Shown: positions 41,781-44,200 of the stretch, one piece after another
How the letters are laid out: each line of letters begins with the position of its first letter
How positions within the stretch are numbered: position 1 is the first letter of the stretch
Assembly (NCBI GenBank): GCA_949289265.1
Contig: CASENE010000005.1
Location: 1 to 44,200 of the forward strand
Direction: 5' to 3'
DNA length: 44,200 nt
Source: an uncultured Bacteroides sp.
GTDB taxonomy: Bacteria > Bacteroidota > Bacteroidia > Bacteroidales > Bacteroidaceae
The notes under the pieces: generated by a model
The model's database searches: none
What the model was told of the DNA's origin: nothing
The model's input: only the letters and a program-made list of their open reading frames with translations
Made by a program: the position numbers and the translations under genes

Positions 41781-41850
41781 TTTTTCTAGAGCGTCTGCCG
41801 CTAAGGCAGGCAGAAACAACTTGAATAATAACGAATAAAAAATAACGATC

Positions 41851-43767
41851 ATGGGAAAAATTATTGGTATTGACTTAGGAACTACAAACTCTTGTGTAGC
41901 CGTATTTGAAGGCAACGAACCTGTAGTAATTGCGAACAGTGAAGGTAAACGTACGACTCCTTCGGTTGTAGCATTCGTAGACGGTGGCGAACGTAAGGTG
42001 GGTGATCCTGCCAAGCGTCAGGCTATCACAAATCCGAAGCGCACAGTGTACTCCATCAAGCGTTTCATGGGTGAGAATTGGCAGCAAGTGCAAAAGGAAG
42101 TGAGCCGTGTGCCCTATCCGGTAGTGAACGACAACAACATGCCGCGCGTGGACATCGACGGACGCCACTACACCCCGCAGGAAATCTCTGCCATGATTCT
42201 GCAGAAGATGAAGAAGACGGCCGAGGATTATTTGGGTCAGGAAGTGACGGAAGCTGTTATTACCGTGCCCGCTTACTTCTCAGACTCTCAGCGTCAGGCC
42301 ACGAAGGAAGCCGGACAAATTGCCGGTCTGGACGTAAAACGTATCGTGAACGAACCTACGGCAGCTGCTTTGGCTTATGGAATCGACAAGGCCAACAAGG
42401 ATATGAAGGTGGCTGTGTTCGACCTTGGTGGCGGTACGTTCGATATCTCCATCTTGGAGTTCGGTGGCGGTGTATTTGAAGTGTTGTCTACGAACGGTGA
42501 TACTCACTTGGGCGGTGATGACTTCGACCAGGCTATTATCAACTGGCTGGTACAAGAATTCAAAAACGATGAAGGGGCAGATTTGACAACTGACCCGATG
42601 GCTATGCAGCGTCTGAAGGAAGCTGCCGAAAAGGCCAAGATAGAGTTGTCTTCTTCTACCTCTACGGAAATTAACTTGCCGTACATCATGCCTGTAGGTG
42701 GTGTGCCCAAGCACTTGGTTAAGACGTTGACGCGTGCCAAGTTCGAGCAGTTGGCTCACGACTTGATTCAGGCTTGCTTGGAGCCGTGTAAGAAGGCTAT
42801 GAGTGATGCTGGATTGAGTACGTCGGACATTGACGAGGTTATCCTTGTAGGTGGCTCGTCTCGTATCCCGGCTGTTCAGAAACTGGTTCAGGATTACTTT
42901 GGCAAGGTTCCTTCCAAAGGTGTTAACCCCGATGAAGTGGTAGCCGTAGGTGCAGCTATTCAGGGTGCCGTGTTGAACAAGGAAGCGGGTGTAGGAAACA
43001 TCGTGTTGCTGGATGTCACTCCGTTGACTCTGGGTATCGAAACCATGGGCGGTGTGATGACCAAACTGATTGATGCCAACACGACTATTCCGTGCAAGAA
43101 GAGCGAAGTGTTCTCTACCGCAGCCGACAATCAGACAGAAGTTACCATCCACGTATTGCAGGGTGAACGTCCGATGGCCGCACAGAACAAGTCCATCGGT
43201 CAGTTCAACTTGACAGGTATCGCTCCGGCACGTCGTGGTGTTCCTCAAATTGAAGTAACTTTCGATATTGATGCCAACGGTATCTTGAAAGTATCTGCAA
43301 AGGATAAGGCAACAGGCAAGGAGCAAGCCATTCGCATTGAGGCTTCCAGCGGCTTGAGCAAGGAAGAAATTGAGCGCATGAAAGCCGAAGCCACTGCCAA
43401 TGCAGAAGCTGATAAGAAGGAACGTGAGAAGGTGGACAAGCTGAATCAGGCCGACTCCATGATTTTCACTACCGAAAATCAGTTGAAAGACCTTGGTGAT
43501 AAAATTCCTGCCGATAAGAAGGCTCCTATCGAAGTCGCTTTGCAGAAGTTGAAAGATGCCCACAAAGCTCAGGATCTGGCAGGTATTGACAGTGCAATGG
43601 CCGAATTGAATACAGCATTCCAGGCTGCGAGTGCAGAAATGTATGCACAGAGTGGTGCTCAAGGTGGCGCACAGGCTGGTTCTAACGCAGGTCAGGCAAA
43701 CAGCGGTCAGAGTTCAAACAAGGGCAATGACAATGTGCAGGATGCGGACTTTGAGGAGGTCAAGTGA
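41851..43767 (+). CDS. dnaK: Molecular chaperone DnaK (Hsp70)
   Basis: 638 residues. The ATPase domain begins [20 protein letters not shown] and includes [17 protein letters not shown], the signature [17 protein letters not shown] and [17 protein letters not shown]. The substrate-binding domain has [16 protein letters not shown] and [25 protein letters not shown] Gly/Gln/Asn-rich tail ends in DADFEEVK. It folds nascent and damaged proteins with DnaJ and GrpE, which are not in the window. The upstream region has GTCA repeats and a sigma-54-like element instead of the usual promoter. Confidence 0.97.
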   Translation: MGKIIGIDLGTTNSCVAVFEGNEPVVIANSEGKRTTPSVVAFVDGGERKVGDPAKRQAITNPKRTVYSIKRFMGENWQQVQKEVSRVPYPVVNDNNMPRVDIDGRHYTPQEISAMILQKMKKTAEDYLGQEVTEAVITVPAYFSDSQRQATKEAGQIAGLDVKRIVNEPTAAALAYGIDKANKDMKVAVFDLGGGTFDISILEFGGGVFEVLSTNGDTHLGGDDFDQAIINWLVQEFKNDEGADLTTDPMAMQRLKEAAEKAKIELSSSTSTEINLPYIMPVGGVPKHLVKTLTRAKFEQLAHDLIQACLEPCKKAMSDAGLSTSDIDEVILVGGSSRIPAVQKLVQDYFGKVPSKGVNPDEVVAVGAAIQGAVLNKEAGVGNIVLLDVTPLTLGIETMGGVMTKLIDANTTIPCKKSEVFSTAADNQTEVTIHVLQGERPMAAQNKSIGQFNLTGIAPARRGVPQIEVTFDIDANGILKVSAKDKATGKEQAIRIEASSGLSKEEIERMKAEATANAEADKKEREKVDKLNQADSMIFTTENQLKDLGDKIPADKKAPIEVALQKLKDAHKAQDLAGIDSAMAELNTAFQAASAEMYAQSGAQGGAQAGSNAGQANSGQSSNKGNDNVQDADFEEVK

Positions 43768-43798
43768 TTCCGATAAGTAAAGACATACAAAATCGCAA

Positions 43799-43835
43799 GC
43801 AAAAGCGTGCAGCTCAATGAGTTGCACGCTTTTGC
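43799..43835 (+). terminator. Terminator of dnaK
   Basis: A 17-bp stem (43799-43815 with 43819-43835, one G-U) and a 3-nt loop, followed by gtttat. It begins 31 bp after the dnaK stop. Confidence 0.85.
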
Positions 43836-43888
43836 GTTTATGGGGCTCATGGTTGCTATGTGTTTTCTATGGGCTTTTTTATCTCTTA

Positions 43889-43979
43889 TTTGCGACATAT
43901 TTGCGACAAGACAAAAAAGTAGATAATGTGGAACAAAATCCCACTTATCCTCACTTATACATACTAAAAAGTAGATAAT
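43889..43979. repeat. Short direct repeats at a possible element boundary
   Basis: TTTGCGACA at 43889-43897 and 43900-43908 (11-bp period), then a 14-bp direct repeat AAAAAGTAGATAAT at 43914-43927 and 43966-43979. The second copy ends at the ATG of the following small ORF. Confidence 0.7.
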
Positions 43980-44084
43980 ATGCCAACAATCGGATTTGAA
44001 ATCAAGAGAAAGTGTAAAGTCTGCGGCAATGTCTTTGTCGCAAAGACTCTCGACAGGCAATGCCTTTGTATGGTTCTAATATAA
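43980..44084 (+). CDS. Truncated zinc-ribbon ORF of mobile-element type
   Basis: 34 codons starting MPTIGFEIKRKCKVCGNVFV; CxxC at 12-15 and Cys28/Cys30 near the end. It resembles the N-terminus of small zinc-ribbon/helix-turn-helix proteins that accompany tyrosine integrases in Bacteroides elements, but those are longer; this one stops early (TAA at 44082-44084). It could be a remnant or a leader. The assignment rests on the start pattern only. Confidence 0.4.
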   Translation: MPTIGFEIKRKCKVCGNVFVAKTLDRQCLCMVLI

Positions 44085-44200
44085 ATCTATGTGTCGTCAT
44101 TGTTTCAGTTCTTTTATGTAAGTCGTTATTGTCACAATAGTCGTTTTCAATGTTGAAAGTGTCAAAACCTACAAAAAAGACACGGGTTAATCTTTGATTA
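44085..44200. other. Window end with short palindromes
   Basis: ATTGTCACAAT (44128-44138) and TTTCAATGTTGAAA (44145-44158) are palindromes. No gene begins here within the window. Confidence 0.5.

Overview
The window reads as a chromosomal segment of a Bacteroidaceae member (Bacteroides or a close relative) with fairly high GC for that group. The reasons are the many start-proximal TAnnTTTG boxes with upstream TTTG/TTG (the Bacteroides -7/-33 promoter type), lipoprotein signals, a CblA/CepA/CfxA-type class A beta-lactamase, GldE, a fused HisB, RNase Y next to ZapA, and the order mutY-ssb-gldE.

Layout. 1-2.8 kb: end of a YgiN-like monooxygenase, a secreted amidohydrolase, an overlapping antitoxin/PIN-toxin pair, a tandem-repeat spacer and an alkyltransferase-like gene. 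2.8-7.4 kb: the hisGDCB operon, preceded by a 16-codon leader peptide with six consecutive His codons and hairpins that fit transcription attenuation. 7.5-12.1 kb: a YccF membrane protein, then a leftward acyl-CoA carboxylase operon (biotin carboxylase, biotin carrier, a one-domain EamA permease, carboxyltransferase). 12.3-31.6 kb: mostly housekeeping and envelope genes: a transglutaminase lipoprotein, cutC, rny, zapA and a coiled-coil partner, lytic transglycosylase plus SDR, MaoC hydratase, M48 protease, class A beta-lactamase, an RluA-type pseudouridine synthase with a long N-terminal extension, an MBL hydrolase, a glycine-zipper lipoprotein, DUF2461, a phosphopantetheinyl transferase, gldE, ssb and mutY.

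31.75-37.5 kb is an accessory island between mutY and ftsH. It holds a 5'-truncated GLUG-repeat gene, a small membrane protein, a duplicated antitoxin gene (first copy cut short by a nonsense codon) followed by a GNAT toxin, another antitoxin-like gene, a RhuM protein with a PLD-like C-terminus, and a hipB-hipA pair bracketed by a 60-bp direct repeat. The island reaches into the 3' end of ftsH. 39.5-43.8 kb returns to chromosomal genes: an outer-membrane beta-barrel, an AraC regulator and dnaK. After the dnaK terminator the last 350 bp look like the edge of an integrative element (short direct repeats, palindromes, a truncated zinc-ribbon ORF).

Three themes deserve attention: the his attenuator, the stacked toxin-antitoxin island with its duplications, and recurring short (21-22 bp) tandem repeats plus large palindromic repeats in intergenic spaces. 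I found no CRISPR array, rRNA, tRNA or complete insertion sequence. All functional statements rest on reading motifs by eye; no database search was possible.
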